NCBI GenBank assembly: GCA_035296965.1
Contig: DATGZX010000317.1
Location: forward strand, 1-41,646
Direction: 5' to 3'
From: DATGZX01 sp035296965
Lineage (GTDB): Bacteria > Planctomycetota > Planctomycetia > Gemmatales > Gemmataceae
Length of the DNA stretch: 41,646 nucleotides
In this document: one piece after another, positions 23,514-33,200 of the stretch
How positions within the stretch are numbered: the first letter of the stretch is position 1
How the letters are laid out: each line of letters begins with the position of its first letter
Program-made: the position numbers and the translations under genes
The notes under the pieces: generated by a model
Database searches by the model: none
The model's input: the letters and a program-made list of their open reading frames with translations, nothing else
Told to the model about the DNA's origin: nothing

Positions 23514-24002
23514 GTGCAATTTGCCGCGGTGGAAGTATCCCAGAGCCCGGAGAACAAGTTCCGGGAATACCTGGCCAGCCGCCCCAAGCCGCAACGCTAC
23601 ACCGGACAGCAGCGCGACATGGTGCTGTTCATCTTCGCTCAACACAATCATTTCGATGCGGAGCAGCTGATCGATGAGATGAAGAAAGCGGGCTTTCAGG
23701 TGAGCCGGGCCACGGTGTATCGCACTCTTGCCAAGCTTGTGGATGCCGGGCTCCTGCGCCGGCTCGAGCTAGGGCCGCGCATGTTTTATGAGCACGATTA
23801 CGGTTATCCGCAGCACGAACACATGTATTGCCAGGAATGCGGCAAGGTGATCGAGTTTCAGAGCCACGCGCTCGACACGATCATCCGCGAAGTTTGCCAG
23901 GAACATAACTTCCAAACCCACGGCCGCACGTTCATCATCCGTGGCGTATGTTCGCAGTGCAACCGCGCACGCATGACCAAGCGACGACTTGATCTGATCT
24001 AG
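23514..24002 (+). CDS. Fur-family metal-responsive transcription regulator
   Basis: A 162-residue regulator. The GTG start is preceded by AAGGAG 9 bases upstream. The winged-helix domain spans about 25-90, with the recognition region 'VSRATVYRTLAKLVDAGLL'. The dimer domain has the metal ligands 'HEHMYC' and Cys pairs CQEC (106-109) and CSQC (146-149), so the structural zinc site is complete. Fur, PerR and Zur cannot be told apart with certainty. The 23-residue N-terminal extension before 'RPKPQRYTGQQR' is longer than in Fur. A candidate Fur box overlaps its own promoter. It converges on the second Gfo/Idh gene with 87 bases between. Confidence 0.94.
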   Translation: MQFAAVEVSQSPENKFREYLASRPKPQRYTGQQRDMVLFIFAQHNHFDAEQLIDEMKKAGFQVSRATVYRTLAKLVDAGLLRRLELGPRMFYEHDYGYPQHEHMYCQECGKVIEFQSHALDTIIREVCQEHNFQTHGRTFIIRGVCSQCNRARMTKRRLDLI

Positions 24003-24089
24003 CAGGTCGACCTTCCAGATAGTTTCCTATGCTGATAATTCGTCCCACAGCCTTTTGAGCACGCATTACCGCGCGGTTTCTGCTTAATG

Positions 24090-25550
24090 CTAGACCTTAG
24101 CCGGCACCACATAGGGCTGCCGGTATTCTCTGGTTAACTGAAGATCCGCTTCTGAATCATTTTCGAAAGATTCGGTTTTTGGATTAATCTTCAGCCTGCG
24201 ACCGACCTGATAGGTAGCGCTGTCCAACGGGATCTTATTGGTGCTGAGGTGCTCCTCCATACGGGCAAAAGTCTCGTATGCTTCCTTGTCGTCGCCGAAC
24301 GCCTTGGAATGCTTGATGAAAGGCTGCGGCGAGCCGAGCCGGTAGCTGATGTTGCCCAGGTGGCACAAAGCGCTCGAGAGGTGGCCCTCCAGAATATCGG
24401 CATTGAGATGCGATCGTTCCCGCGTGCGGACGGCCTCGACGAAGTTGCCAAAGTGATCTCCGCCCCCTTTGAACCGTTGAATCTCTTTGCCATCCGGCGC
24501 AAAGGCAATGGCGCTGGAATAATTTGGGACGACGAGGATGCCTTCCTCGCAATGGAAGATGTTGCCTACTTTGGCGCCCCGTAGCGGATCGGTCTTCAGA
24601 CCGCGCACTTCAAAGATCAACTGGTTTTCGCCGTAATCGAACACGCAAATCTGGGTGTTGGCGGTTTGGCCGTCATCCACATACCCAAAACGGCCGCCCA
24701 CGCTGACAACAGACTGCGGCAGCTCGCCCACGCCAAGGCCCCAGCGCGCCTTATCCATTTCGTGGATGCCTTGATTGCCAAGGTCGCCGTTGCCGTAATC
24801 CCAGATCCAGTGCCAATCGTAGTGCAGGTTCTTCCGCATGAGCGGTTTCATTGGGGCCGGGCCGCACCAGAGGTCGTAGTTCACGGTTGAAGGGACCTGC
24901 TGCGGGCCGCTCACCTTGCCGATGCTGCCGCGCGGCTTGTAGCAGAGGCCACGGGCCACGCGCACCTTGCCGAGCTTGCCTGCGTGGAGAAAGGCCATCG
25001 CTTCCTTCAGGCCGGTGGAACTGCGGCTTTGGGTTCCGGTCTGGCAGATCTTGTTGTATTTGCGGGCTGTCTCGACGATGCGCCTGCCTTCGCTGACGTT
25101 GTGGCTGACCGGTTTTTCCACATAGACGTCCTTGCCGCTCTGCATCGCCCAGATTGCCACCAGAGCATGCCAATGATTGGGAGTAGCGGTGGAGATGATG
25201 TCGATCGACTTGTCGTCCATCACGCGGCGCAAGTCCTGCTCGAACTTCGGAGCCTTGCCCTGGACTTTTTCCACATGTTTCATGGCCCGTCCGATGACGG
25301 CTTCGTCGGCATCGCAGATCGTCGTGACTACGCAGTTGTGCTTGCCCGCCAGAGACTGCACGTGCTCCATGCCTCGGCCATGAACGCCGACGACCGCAAC
25401 GTGGAGCTTATCGTTCGCGTCTCCTTTTTTAGCCTTAGTGGCTTTGGTGTCGGCCGCAGACAAGTTGCTGCCGAGCATGCCCGCGCCAGTGAGAGCCGCG
25501 GCGAGCGCTGCGGAATCATGCAGAAAATCGCGCCTACTGAGGGAACTCAT
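24090..25550 (-). CDS. Tat-exported Gfo/Idh/MocA family oxidoreductase (second copy)
   Basis: A 486-residue oxidoreductase with a twin-arginine signal (SRRDFLHDSAALAAAL). AAGGGAG lies 7 bases upstream of the ATG. The Rossmann turn is 'VAVVGVHGRGMEH' at about 50-62. 'STATPNHWH' and 'YVEKPVSHN' contain the family's His and the catalytic Lys. 'LHYDWHWIWDYGNGDLGNQGIHEMD' marks the planctomycete secreted subgroup. It is longer than the copy at 11462 and quite different in sequence, so the two are not a recent duplication. The substrate is unknown, likely a sugar or sugar derivative. It stands alone, convergent with the Fur gene. Confidence 0.93.
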   Translation of the reverse strand: MSSLSRRDFLHDSAALAAALTGAGMLGSNLSAADTKATKAKKGDANDKLHVAVVGVHGRGMEHVQSLAGKHNCVVTTICDADEAVIGRAMKHVEKVQGKAPKFEQDLRRVMDDKSIDIISTATPNHWHALVAIWAMQSGKDVYVEKPVSHNVSEGRRIVETARKYNKICQTGTQSRSSTGLKEAMAFLHAGKLGKVRVARGLCYKPRGSIGKVSGPQQVPSTVNYDLWCGPAPMKPLMRKNLHYDWHWIWDYGNGDLGNQGIHEMDKARWGLGVGELPQSVVSVGGRFGYVDDGQTANTQICVFDYGENQLIFEVRGLKTDPLRGAKVGNIFHCEEGILVVPNYSSAIAFAPDGKEIQRFKGGGDHFGNFVEAVRTRERSHLNADILEGHLSSALCHLGNISYRLGSPQPFIKHSKAFGDDKEAYETFARMEEHLSTNKIPLDSATYQVGRRLKINPKTESFENDSEADLQLTREYRQPYVVPAKV

Positions 25551-26274
25551 CAGCCAACTCCCTTGCGGTCGTGGGGATAAGGAGGCGAATGCGGGAAGGA
25601 CTTTTAGCTATTGTGCGCGCCTCGAGAGCAGGGGTCAATCACCTGGGGGCGATTTTTCTGATTATGATAGCGCGCGGCGGAAAGAAATGCGGATTGGATC
25701 TTGCGCTCAACCGCAAGTGTTCAGCCTTCCTGATGTGATGGCAACGCGATCCGGACTCTCCAACGGCGGAATAGTCTCGGACAAAATCAGTTTCCGGGTC
25801 GAAGGATCTGAGAAGTGCTTGCGGTGCCGTCGGGAACACGGTCGAATGACCGGATAATTTGTTTTGCCCCGTCCCTGGCGGAGGTATCCCATCCGTGGGA
25901 TCCCGAACGCCAGTTCGGTCCGCCCAGTATCGAAGAGAATTGCTGGCCGTGTTCTGCCGCCTCTGGATTATGCTCACGAATGGGGCGAGCAGCATCCGGA
26001 GACTTTGTCTTGTGGCGACGTATTTACAATAATCGCCATAGGCGTGCAAGAGTAAATTGCGGAAGACTGCGGTCTGCGCCGCTATGATGAAGTACGCCTT
26101 CCAGTTGCGCTGGCGCCGAGATTTCTTGTGGCATCACCGGATACTCAGCTGCCAGTCGAATGCGCCGCTTCGAACCTTTACTGTCCTGCCAAATAGTCCT
26201 GGAGGCGTAGTCGGAGAGGCCTCCAAGTCTCTATCTTGAACCGAAATGGTCAGCATCAGCGCGGAGAAAGCATC
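25551..26274. other. Divergent intergenic region with three-stem palindrome
   Basis: This 724-base stretch between the second Gfo/Idh gene (-) and the PSD1 gene (+) has no supported gene. It holds a compact three-stem palindromic element at 25877-25924, a small hairpin CGGTC-GAAT-GACCG near 25841-25854 and the pair GGAGGC/GCCTCC near 26211-26226. The open frames are short and overlap the palindromes. Confidence 0.6.
25877..25924. repeat. Compact three-stem palindromic element
   Basis: An outer stem GGCGGA/TCCGCC (25877-25882 with 25919-25924) encloses two 6-bp hairpins: ATCCCA-TCCG-TGGGAT (25886-25901) and CCGAAC-GCCA-GTTCGG (25903-25918). The plan is the same as the 72-bp repeat at 7129-7200, but the sequence is different. 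Confidence 0.7.
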
Positions 26275-29200
26275 GTGAAACGTCAGACCGTCGTTGGAAT
26301 CCTGGCGATCGTGGCCGCGACCGCGGCTGCGGGCAAGAGTCAGGCCGAGCCGTCGAATACGCCGCTCCACTTTAGTCGCGACGTGCTGCCGATCTTTGCC
26401 GAGAATTGCTTCCAGTGTCACGGCCCGGACGAGAAGGCGCGTAAAGCCAAGCTGCGGCTCGATACTCACGAGGGGATCCTGAAGGTTCTCGTACCGGGCA
26501 AGAGCGCTTCCAGCGAACTGGTGCGGCGGATTTTTGCTCAAGCCGGCGACGGTGGCATGCCGCCCCCGAAGGCGAATCGGAAGCTAACTGCCGGCCAGAA
26601 GGAAACCCTGCGCCGCTGGATCGACCAGGGCGCGACCTGGGGCAAGCACTGGGCTTACGAAGCGCCGGTGCGGCCGAACTTGCCCGCTGTGAAAAGAACG
26701 GGCTGGACCAGGAATCCGATAGACTTCTTCGCGCTCGCACAGCTGGAGAAGGAAGGCTTGGCGCCGTCGCAGCAAGCGCGCAAGGAGACGCTCATTCGCC
26801 GCGTCACGCTCGACTTGACCGGACTCCCGCCAACCGTTCGTGAAATCGAAGCCTTTCTTGCGGACCATTCACCCAATGCGTTCGAGAAGTTGGTTGACCG
26901 CTTGTTGGACTCGCCACGCTTTGGCGAGCGCATGGCGCTGGACTGGCTGGACGACGCCCGCTATGCCGACACGAACGGCTATCAAAACGATTTTGCACGC
27001 ACCATGTGGCCCTGGCGTGACTGGGTGATCGACGCTTATAACCGCAACCTTCCCTTCGATCGCTTCGTCGTGGAGCAACTCGCGGGCGACCTATTGCCCG
27101 GGGCGACCCTGCCGCAAAGGATTGCGTCCGGTTTCAATCGCAATAATCGAACGGTCACGGAGGCGGGATCGATCGACGAGGAGTGGCGCGTGGAAAACGG
27201 CGTCGACCGCGTCGAGACGACCGCAGCTGTCTTTCTCGGGCTGACGATGGGCTGTGCCCGTTGTCATGATCACAAGTACGATCCCATCTCGCAAAAAGAG
27301 TTCTATTCGTTTTATGCGTTCTTCAACAGCATCAATGAAAAAGGTGTGTACACAGAGCAGCGCGGTAATGTGCCACCGCTGGTTGCTTACGCAAGTTCGG
27401 GAGAGAGGGAACGGCTCAAACGATTCGATGCCGAGATAGCCGAGGCCGACAAATCGGTGCGCGCGCAGGAGGCGGCCTTGCCGGAGCAGCAGCGGCGCTG
27501 GGAACAGGAGCAACAAACCAAACCGCCGCCGCCGGAGCCGGGTAAACCCACGCTGCGCATCTCACTCAACGGAACGCTTGCCATGGAGGCAGTAGACCGG
27601 AATTCGATTGAAGCGGTTTATCGCGGCAAGCAAAAACCGACGTTCGAAGACAGTCCACTTGGCAAAGCGCTGCGGCTCGACGGTCATGAGAATTCGTTCG
27701 TGGACGCCGGCCAGAACTTTCAATGGGAACGCAGCGAGCCCGTTTCCTGCAGCGTGTGGGTGAAGCCGCAGGGCGAAGGAGCCATTTACAGCAAGATGGA
27801 CGAGCAGGCCGCTTATCGCGGCGTCGATCTACTCATCGCGGCCGGCAACAAGATCGAAGCCCATTTCGTTCATACTTGGCCTGAAAACGCGATCAAGGTG
27901 ACGAGCCGGGAACCGCTGCCACGAGACGCCTGGTCGCACGTTGTTCTTACTTACGACGGCTCCAGCAAAGCAGCACGTATCCAGGTTTGCCTTGACGGAC
28001 GGCCCCTGAAACTTGACGCCAACAAGGACCATCTGACCGACACGATCGCTACTGCCCAACCGCTGCGGCTGGGTAAGCGGTCGGTCTCTCTGGCCCTGAA
28101 AGGTGAACTGGCGGATGTGCGGTTCTATCGCCGGGTTCTTACCGCGAGTGAGGTTCTGAATCTTGCGTCCCAACCCTTGTCACGGGCCGTGCACACGACC
28201 GAGGCGAAGCGCAGCAGAGATCAACGGGAAATCCTGACCCAGGTCTTTCGCAAGAGCTACGCAACCGCCTGGCTGCAGGCCAAGCAGAAGGCAGACAAAC
28301 TTCGCAAGGAGAAAGCCGACTTCGAAAAGCAGATTCCGACCGTCATGGTTATGGAGGACATGCAGAAGCCGCGCGACACTTATGTCCTAAGGCGCGGCCG
28401 CTATGAAATGCCCGACAAGAATCAGAAGGTCGAACCGGGCGTTCCGGCTTGCCTAACGCCCATGTCGGCCGCGCTGCCGCGGAATCGCTTGGGACTGGCC
28501 GAATGGCTAGTTGACCCAGCCAATCCGCTGACGGCCCGCGTCGCGGTGAATCGCTTCTGGCAGCGCTACTTTGGGCTGGGCCTCGTGAAAACTACGGAGA
28601 ATTTCGGGGTACAAGGTGAGCCGCCCGCCCAGCCGGAGTTGCTCGACTGGCTGGCTACCGAATTCGTTCGCAGCGGCTGGAACATCAAGGCGATGCAGAA
28701 GCTAATTGTGACCAGCGCCACCTATCGGCAGTCTTCTCGGGCTGGGCCGGCCCTGTTGCAGCGCGATCCCGATAACCGGCTGTTGTCGCGTGGCCCACGC
28801 TTTCGCTTGCCCGCGGAGGTGATACGCGACAATGCACTGGCAATAAGCGGCCTGCTGTCCGAGAAGACAGGCGGTCCATCCATCAAGCCTTACCAGCCGG
28901 CTGGGCTGTGGGACGACCTGGCCGGCGGCGCGGGCGAGGGAAAGTACGTCCAGGATAAAGGGCCCAATCTCTATCGCCGCAGTTTGTACATCTACCGCAA
29001 GCGCACGGTGCCTCATCCGGCGATGGCGACCTTCGATGCACCAAGCCGGGAAGTTTGCCAGGTGAAGCGCTCACGCACGAACACTCCGCTGCAAGCGCTG
29101 GAGCTTCTGAACGACGTTACCTACGTCGAAGCCGCCCGCGAGCTCGCTCACCTGATGCTCACACAGGGTGGCAATTCCGCTAACGAGCGCCTTGCCTTCG

Positions 29201-29430
29201 CCTTCCGCAGAGCCACTGCTCGTTTGCCCAGTCCAGCCGAGCTTACTATTCTGGTACGCGGATTGGCTCGCTACGAGAAGACCTATAAGGCCCATCCTGA
29301 AGATGCCCGGCTCTTGATCCACGAAGGTGAGAGTCCAGTTGACGGCCGGCTCGCTGCCACGCAGTTGGCCGCTTATACCGCAGTGGCCGGCATCATTTTG
29401 AACCTGGACGAAACCATCACCAAAGAATGA
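26275..29430 (+). CDS. PSCyt1/PSCyt2/LamG/PSD1 (DUF1549-DUF1553) exported protein
   Basis: A 1051-residue planctomycete surface or periplasmic protein. The GTG start at 26275 has GGAG 8 bases upstream and a signal peptide (TVVGILAIVAATAAAG) follows. Domains in order: cytochrome C-like PSCyt1 with the haem motif CFQCH (45-49); PSCyt2/DUF1549 at about 140-370 with a second motif CARCH at about 326-330; a coiled segment; a LamG/concanavalin-like domain at about 430-630 ('SCSVWVKPQGEGAIYSK', 'SHVVLTYDGSSKAARIQVCL'); and PSD1/DUF1553 at about 730-1040 ('NPLTARVAVNRFWQRYFG'). These proteins occur in many paralogues in the phylum; the role is unknown, though glycan handling or electron transfer is suspected. 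The DUF1501 gene follows 12 bases later. Confidence 0.95.
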   Translation: MKRQTVVGILAIVAATAAAGKSQAEPSNTPLHFSRDVLPIFAENCFQCHGPDEKARKAKLRLDTHEGILKVLVPGKSASSELVRRIFAQAGDGGMPPPKANRKLTAGQKETLRRWIDQGATWGKHWAYEAPVRPNLPAVKRTGWTRNPIDFFALAQLEKEGLAPSQQARKETLIRRVTLDLTGLPPTVREIEAFLADHSPNAFEKLVDRLLDSPRFGERMALDWLDDARYADTNGYQNDFARTMWPWRDWVIDAYNRNLPFDRFVVEQLAGDLLPGATLPQRIASGFNRNNRTVTEAGSIDEEWRVENGVDRVETTAAVFLGLTMGCARCHDHKYDPISQKEFYSFYAFFNSINEKGVYTEQRGNVPPLVAYASSGERERLKRFDAEIAEADKSVRAQEAALPEQQRRWEQEQQTKPPPPEPGKPTLRISLNGTLAMEAVDRNSIEAVYRGKQKPTFEDSPLGKALRLDGHENSFVDAGQNFQWERSEPVSCSVWVKPQGEGAIYSKMDEQAAYRGVDLLIAAGNKIEAHFVHTWPENAIKVTSREPLPRDAWSHVVLTYDGSSKAARIQVCLDGRPLKLDANKDHLTDTIATAQPLRLGKRSVSLALKGELADVRFYRRVLTASEVLNLASQPLSRAVHTTEAKRSRDQREILTQVFRKSYATAWLQAKQKADKLRKEKADFEKQIPTVMVMEDMQKPRDTYVLRRGRYEMPDKNQKVEPGVPACLTPMSAALPRNRLGLAEWLVDPANPLTARVAVNRFWQRYFGLGLVKTTENFGVQGEPPAQPELLDWLATEFVRSGWNIKAMQKLIVTSATYRQSSRAGPALLQRDPDNRLLSRGPRFRLPAEVIRDNALAISGLLSEKTGGPSIKPYQPAGLWDDLAGGAGEGKYVQDKGPNLYRRSLYIYRKRTVPHPAMATFDAPSREVCQVKRSRTNTPLQALELLNDVTYVEAARELAHLMLTQGGNSANERLAFAFRRATARLPSPAELTILVRGLARYEKTYKAHPEDARLLIHEGESPVDGRLAATQLAAYTAVAGIILNLDETITKE

Positions 29431-29442
29431 CGGAGAACGACC

Positions 29443-30906
29443 GTGAACGAACTGAAGGTCGTGCAAACTCTCAATCGCCGGCTGTTCCTGGCCCGCTCGG
29501 GCTTCAGCATGGGGGCGCTGGCGCTTGGCTCGCTACTCCAACGCGACATGGCTCAGGCCGCTGGTCCGGGTTCCGCGGCTGCGCTCGGTGGTTTACCTGG
29601 CCTGCCCCACTTTGCTCCCAAGGCCCAGCGCGTGATTTTCCTCCATCAGTCTGGTGCGCCTTCGCAGTTGGACCTGTTCGACTACAAGCCGGCGCTGAAC
29701 GCAAAACGCGGCATCGAGTTGCCGGATTCTGTGCGCATGGGGCAACGGATCACCACCATGACTTCCGGGCAGAAAAGCTTCCCGGTGGCCCCTTCCCTAT
29801 TCTCGTTTGCCCGGCATGGTAAATCAGGAGCATGGTTGAGCGAGCTGCTCCCGCACACAGCGAAGATTGCGGATGAGATCTGCCTGATCAAATCCATGCA
29901 GACGGAAGCGATCAACCATGACCCTGCCATTACCTTCTGTCAGACCGGCTCGCAGCTTGCCGGCCGCCCCAGCATGGGTGCGTGGGTCGCCTATGGCCTC
30001 GGCAGTCCGAGCAAGGACCTGCCTGCGTTCGTCGTGCTCGTCTCGCGCGGCACGGGCAATCCTGCGGATCAGCCGCTCTACGACCGGCTCTGGGGGAGCG
30101 GCTTCCTTCCTACGAAATACCAGGGCGTGAAGCTCCGCGGCGGCAAAGAGCCGGTGCTCTACCTGGCCAACCCCGCCGGCTGCAATGCGCAGACCCGCCG
30201 GCACATGCTGGACGACCTCAGCGAGTTAAATCAGCTCCGGCACGAGGAAACGGGCGACCCGGAAATCCTCACGCGCATTGCCCAGTATGAGCTGGCCTAT
30301 CGCATGCAAAGCTCCGTCCCCAACCTCACCGATTTCTCCCAGGAGCCGAAGCATATCCTCAAGATGTACGGCCCCGAAGCAGGCAAGCCCGGCACTTATG
30401 CGGCCAATTGCCTCCTTGCACGCCGGCTGGCCGAGCGTGGCGTCCGTTTCATTCAGCTTTATCACATGGGCTGGGACCAGCACGGCAACCTTCCCAAGCA
30501 GATTCGCGGCCAATGCCGGGACACGGACCAGGCCTCGGCGGCGCTGATCCAGGACCTGAAGCAACGCGGTTTGCTGCGCGACACGCTCGTGATATGGGGC
30601 GGTGAGTTTGGACGGACCGTTTATTCCCAGGGCACGTTGACCGCGGACAATTACGGTCGCGACCACCACCCGCGCTGCTACACAGTCTGGCTGGCCGGCG
30701 GCGGCATCAAGGCCGGTATAACCTACGGCGAGACGGACGATTTCTCGTACAACATCGTCCGCGACCCTGTCGAGGTGTATGATCTCAATGCAACGATCTT
30801 GAATCTCCTCGGCATCGAGCACACACGCTTGACGTTCAAGTTCCAGGGCCGCGATTTCCGACTCACCGACGTCCACGGCAAGGTTGTGAAGGGCATCATG
30901 GCCTAG
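29443..30906 (+). CDS. DUF1501 Tat-exported protein (sulfatase-like fold)
   Basis: A 487-residue protein that accompanies PSD1 proteins throughout Planctomycetes. The GTG start has CGGAG 7 bases upstream. A twin-arginine-like signal (NRRLFLARSGFSMGALALG) is present. Family features are 'VIFLHQSGAPSQLDLFDYKP' (first residues of the alkaline-phosphatase-like core), 'NHDPAITFCQTGSQLAGRPSMG', 'HMGWDQHGN', 'IWGGEFGRT' and 'GRDHHPRCYTVWLAGGGIKAG', which hold the His and Asp residues expected to bind metals. The exact reaction is not known. The 12-base gap after the PSD1 gene shows a two-gene operon. Confidence 0.95.
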   Translation: MNELKVVQTLNRRLFLARSGFSMGALALGSLLQRDMAQAAGPGSAAALGGLPGLPHFAPKAQRVIFLHQSGAPSQLDLFDYKPALNAKRGIELPDSVRMGQRITTMTSGQKSFPVAPSLFSFARHGKSGAWLSELLPHTAKIADEICLIKSMQTEAINHDPAITFCQTGSQLAGRPSMGAWVAYGLGSPSKDLPAFVVLVSRGTGNPADQPLYDRLWGSGFLPTKYQGVKLRGGKEPVLYLANPAGCNAQTRRHMLDDLSELNQLRHEETGDPEILTRIAQYELAYRMQSSVPNLTDFSQEPKHILKMYGPEAGKPGTYAANCLLARRLAERGVRFIQLYHMGWDQHGNLPKQIRGQCRDTDQASAALIQDLKQRGLLRDTLVIWGGEFGRTVYSQGTLTADNYGRDHHPRCYTVWLAGGGIKAGITYGETDDFSYNIVRDPVEVYDLNATILNLLGIEHTRLTFKFQGRDFRLTDVHGKVVKGIMA

Positions 30907-30929
30907 CTCTTCGCCGGGCGGCTCCTTCC

Positions 30930-33200
30930 CTACTCTTTGGATCGACGCGGCCTCTTGAATTCGACCAGGCCCGCATCGATATACTGACCGCCCGTGGTCT
31001 GCAGGCAGTGGATGGCAATCAGGTTGCGACCAGGCTTGAGGGCGGCGCGCGCATCCGGAGAAATGGGCACGTCCTCGTAATCCGTGGTGTATCCGGTCAG
31101 TTTCGCGGCCAGCACTCCGTTCAAGTACACTTCCGCGTCTTCATCGTGGTGGATCGAGAGACGCACATCGCCAAGGACACTTTCCGGCAGAGTGATGTTG
31201 CGCCGGATCCAAATATTGTCGGTCTTCCACTCGGTGCGAACGACGGCACCAGGCGTGCCCTTGGTGCCGAAACCGCCTGGAGCTTCGCGCCAGGCTGCGT
31301 CCTCGAAATCGGTCTTGAACCAGCCAGCAGGCGGCTTTTCCAGCTCGTAGCGCCATTGCTGGGCCTTCTCTTGCGAGGTGGGAACGAGGACAACTGCCTG
31401 GGGAACCTGCGAAAAATCGCCCCGGTTGGCGCGTGCGGTTCGCTTGGGATCGACCTTGATGACCGCGCGATCATAGGTCAGCAGGCCGTTGCCTTCTGTC
31501 TCCACGTCGGTAATTTGCGTGTACACGGCCGCGCTTAAGCCATGCGTCGCCTTGAGCTGCCACACCCTCTGCAGAAGCCGCTCATACTTGGAGGTCAATT
31601 CTTCCCGGCTGCGTGTGCCCGCGTAACCCCAGGTCTTTTTGGACCACGTGTGTCCCTCGACGCCGAAACCGAGACCGCCGAACTCGCCGAGCACTCCCGC
31701 GCGGTTCTGCTCGGGCTCCGGCGCGCCAGGACCGGGATAGACGTGAATGTCATGCACGTCTCCGACCTTCATGTCGTTCCAACCGCTGGCGCAGTCAACC
31801 AATCGCGTGGGATCGAGATCCTTGGTCAGGCGGGTAATCCGCGACGTGTCGAATTGCCCCCAGCCTTCATTGAAGACCACCCACATGATGATGGACGGAT
31901 GGTTGTGCAAAGCGGCCAGCATCGCTTTCAATTCGGTCTCGTATTGCAGCGCCGAGGCGGGAGAACGCGTAATTTCGCCTTTGCCCGGCGCAACGCCCTT
32001 GTCGCCGCTGGGCATGTCTTGCCAGACAAGAAGCCCGAGGCGATCACACCAGTAATACCAGCGGTCGGGCTCAACCTTGACGTGCTTACGCGTCATCAGG
32101 AAGCCGAGTTTCTTGGTGATCTCGATGTCGTAGCGGAGCGCCTCGTCCGTGGGTGCCGTGTACAGGCCGTCCGGCCAAAAGCCCTGGTCGAGCGGGCCCA
32201 CCTGGAACAATGGTTTGCCGTTCAACAGCAACCGGGTAACACCCTTGTTGTCTTTCCCTACAGTGATCTTGCGCATGCCGAAATAGCTGTCGATCCGGTC
32301 CTCCGATTGAGCTCCCCTCAGTAGCTCAACGTGCAGATCGTACAAAAAGGGCGACTCCGGAGACCATTGCTTGACGTTGGCAATAGGAATGGCGCTCCAG
32401 GCGTTGCCAGCGCCAGAAGCTGAACCAGCCGGTCGGTTCTGATCCAGGACCGTGGCACGGAACGTCGTGTTCTTCGAATCGCCGCGGATCTGGACCTGGA
32501 GCTTGACCTGGCCCGCATCCAGATCGGGTACGATTCGGAGCGAGGCGATACTCGTCTCGGGCACCGGCTCCAACCAAACGGTCTGCCAGATTCCCGTGGT
32601 TGGGGTGTAGTAGATTCCGCCGGGCTTGATCACTTGCTTGCCGCGCGGTTGCGTGCCGGCGTCGGTGGGGTCCCAGGCGCCGACGACCAGTTCCTGTTCG
32701 CCCGTGCCCTTCAATGCTTCGGTAATGTCCAGCTCGAATGGATCGTAGCCGCCGCGGTGGACGAGCAGCTTCTTGCCGTTCACCCACACAGATGCTCTCC
32801 AATCGACCGCTCCGAAGTGTAGCAGCACACGCTGCCCAGCCCATGACTTGGGGACCGTGAAGCTGCGGCGATACCAGAGCCGTTCCGTGTGTTTCATGAC
32901 CCCCGATAGTGCCGACTGGACGGCGAACGGCACGAGAATCTGCCCGCCAAGCTCCTTTCCAAGCGGAGGCGCTTCCCCTTCCTTGGCGAAGGCCATCTGC
33001 CAAAGTCCATTGAGGTTCAGCCAATCCTTGCGCACCAGCTGTGGTCGGGGGTATTCCTGCAGGACGCGCCCGGGCGACACGTCTTTGGCCCAGCGCGTCA
33101 TCAAGGGGCCCTGGGCTGGACTCCAGTCGGCACGGCCAGGAGGAGTCGATCCCAGGCCAAGGCTCAGAAGCAGTGGCAATATCCAGTACGCCGTTTTCAT
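30930..33200 (-). CDS. Secreted glycoside hydrolase family 2 protein
   Basis: A 756-residue GH2 enzyme. I start at 33200, where AAGGG lies 7 bases upstream and a signal peptide follows (YWILPLLLSLGLG). Order: jelly-roll sugar-binding domain (about 50-220, 'LWYRRSFTVP', 'WVNGKKLLVHRGGYDPFELD'), immunoglobulin-like domain (about 220-330), then the TIM barrel. The acid/base Glu is in 'FNEGWG' at about 444, and the nucleophile Glu is likely in 'GEFGGLG' at about 505. A C-terminal jelly-roll-like domain ends the protein. Members of this planctomycete subgroup are labelled beta-galactosidase or beta-glucuronidase; the sugar cannot be told. It converges on the DUF1501 gene with 23 bases between. Confidence 0.92.
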   Translation of the reverse strand: MKTAYWILPLLLSLGLGSTPPGRADWSPAQGPLMTRWAKDVSPGRVLQEYPRPQLVRKDWLNLNGLWQMAFAKEGEAPPLGKELGGQILVPFAVQSALSGVMKHTERLWYRRSFTVPKSWAGQRVLLHFGAVDWRASVWVNGKKLLVHRGGYDPFELDITEALKGTGEQELVVGAWDPTDAGTQPRGKQVIKPGGIYYTPTTGIWQTVWLEPVPETSIASLRIVPDLDAGQVKLQVQIRGDSKNTTFRATVLDQNRPAGSASGAGNAWSAIPIANVKQWSPESPFLYDLHVELLRGAQSEDRIDSYFGMRKITVGKDNKGVTRLLLNGKPLFQVGPLDQGFWPDGLYTAPTDEALRYDIEITKKLGFLMTRKHVKVEPDRWYYWCDRLGLLVWQDMPSGDKGVAPGKGEITRSPASALQYETELKAMLAALHNHPSIIMWVVFNEGWGQFDTSRITRLTKDLDPTRLVDCASGWNDMKVGDVHDIHVYPGPGAPEPEQNRAGVLGEFGGLGFGVEGHTWSKKTWGYAGTRSREELTSKYERLLQRVWQLKATHGLSAAVYTQITDVETEGNGLLTYDRAVIKVDPKRTARANRGDFSQVPQAVVLVPTSQEKAQQWRYELEKPPAGWFKTDFEDAAWREAPGGFGTKGTPGAVVRTEWKTDNIWIRRNITLPESVLGDVRLSIHHDEDAEVYLNGVLAAKLTGYTTDYEDVPISPDARAALKPGRNLIAIHCLQTTGGQYIDAGLVEFKRPRRSKE

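Noticed and set aside
25639..26087. Possible small genes in the gap upstream of the PSD1 gene
   Set aside because: The frames run through palindromes, overlap one another on both strands, and show no recognisable protein pattern.
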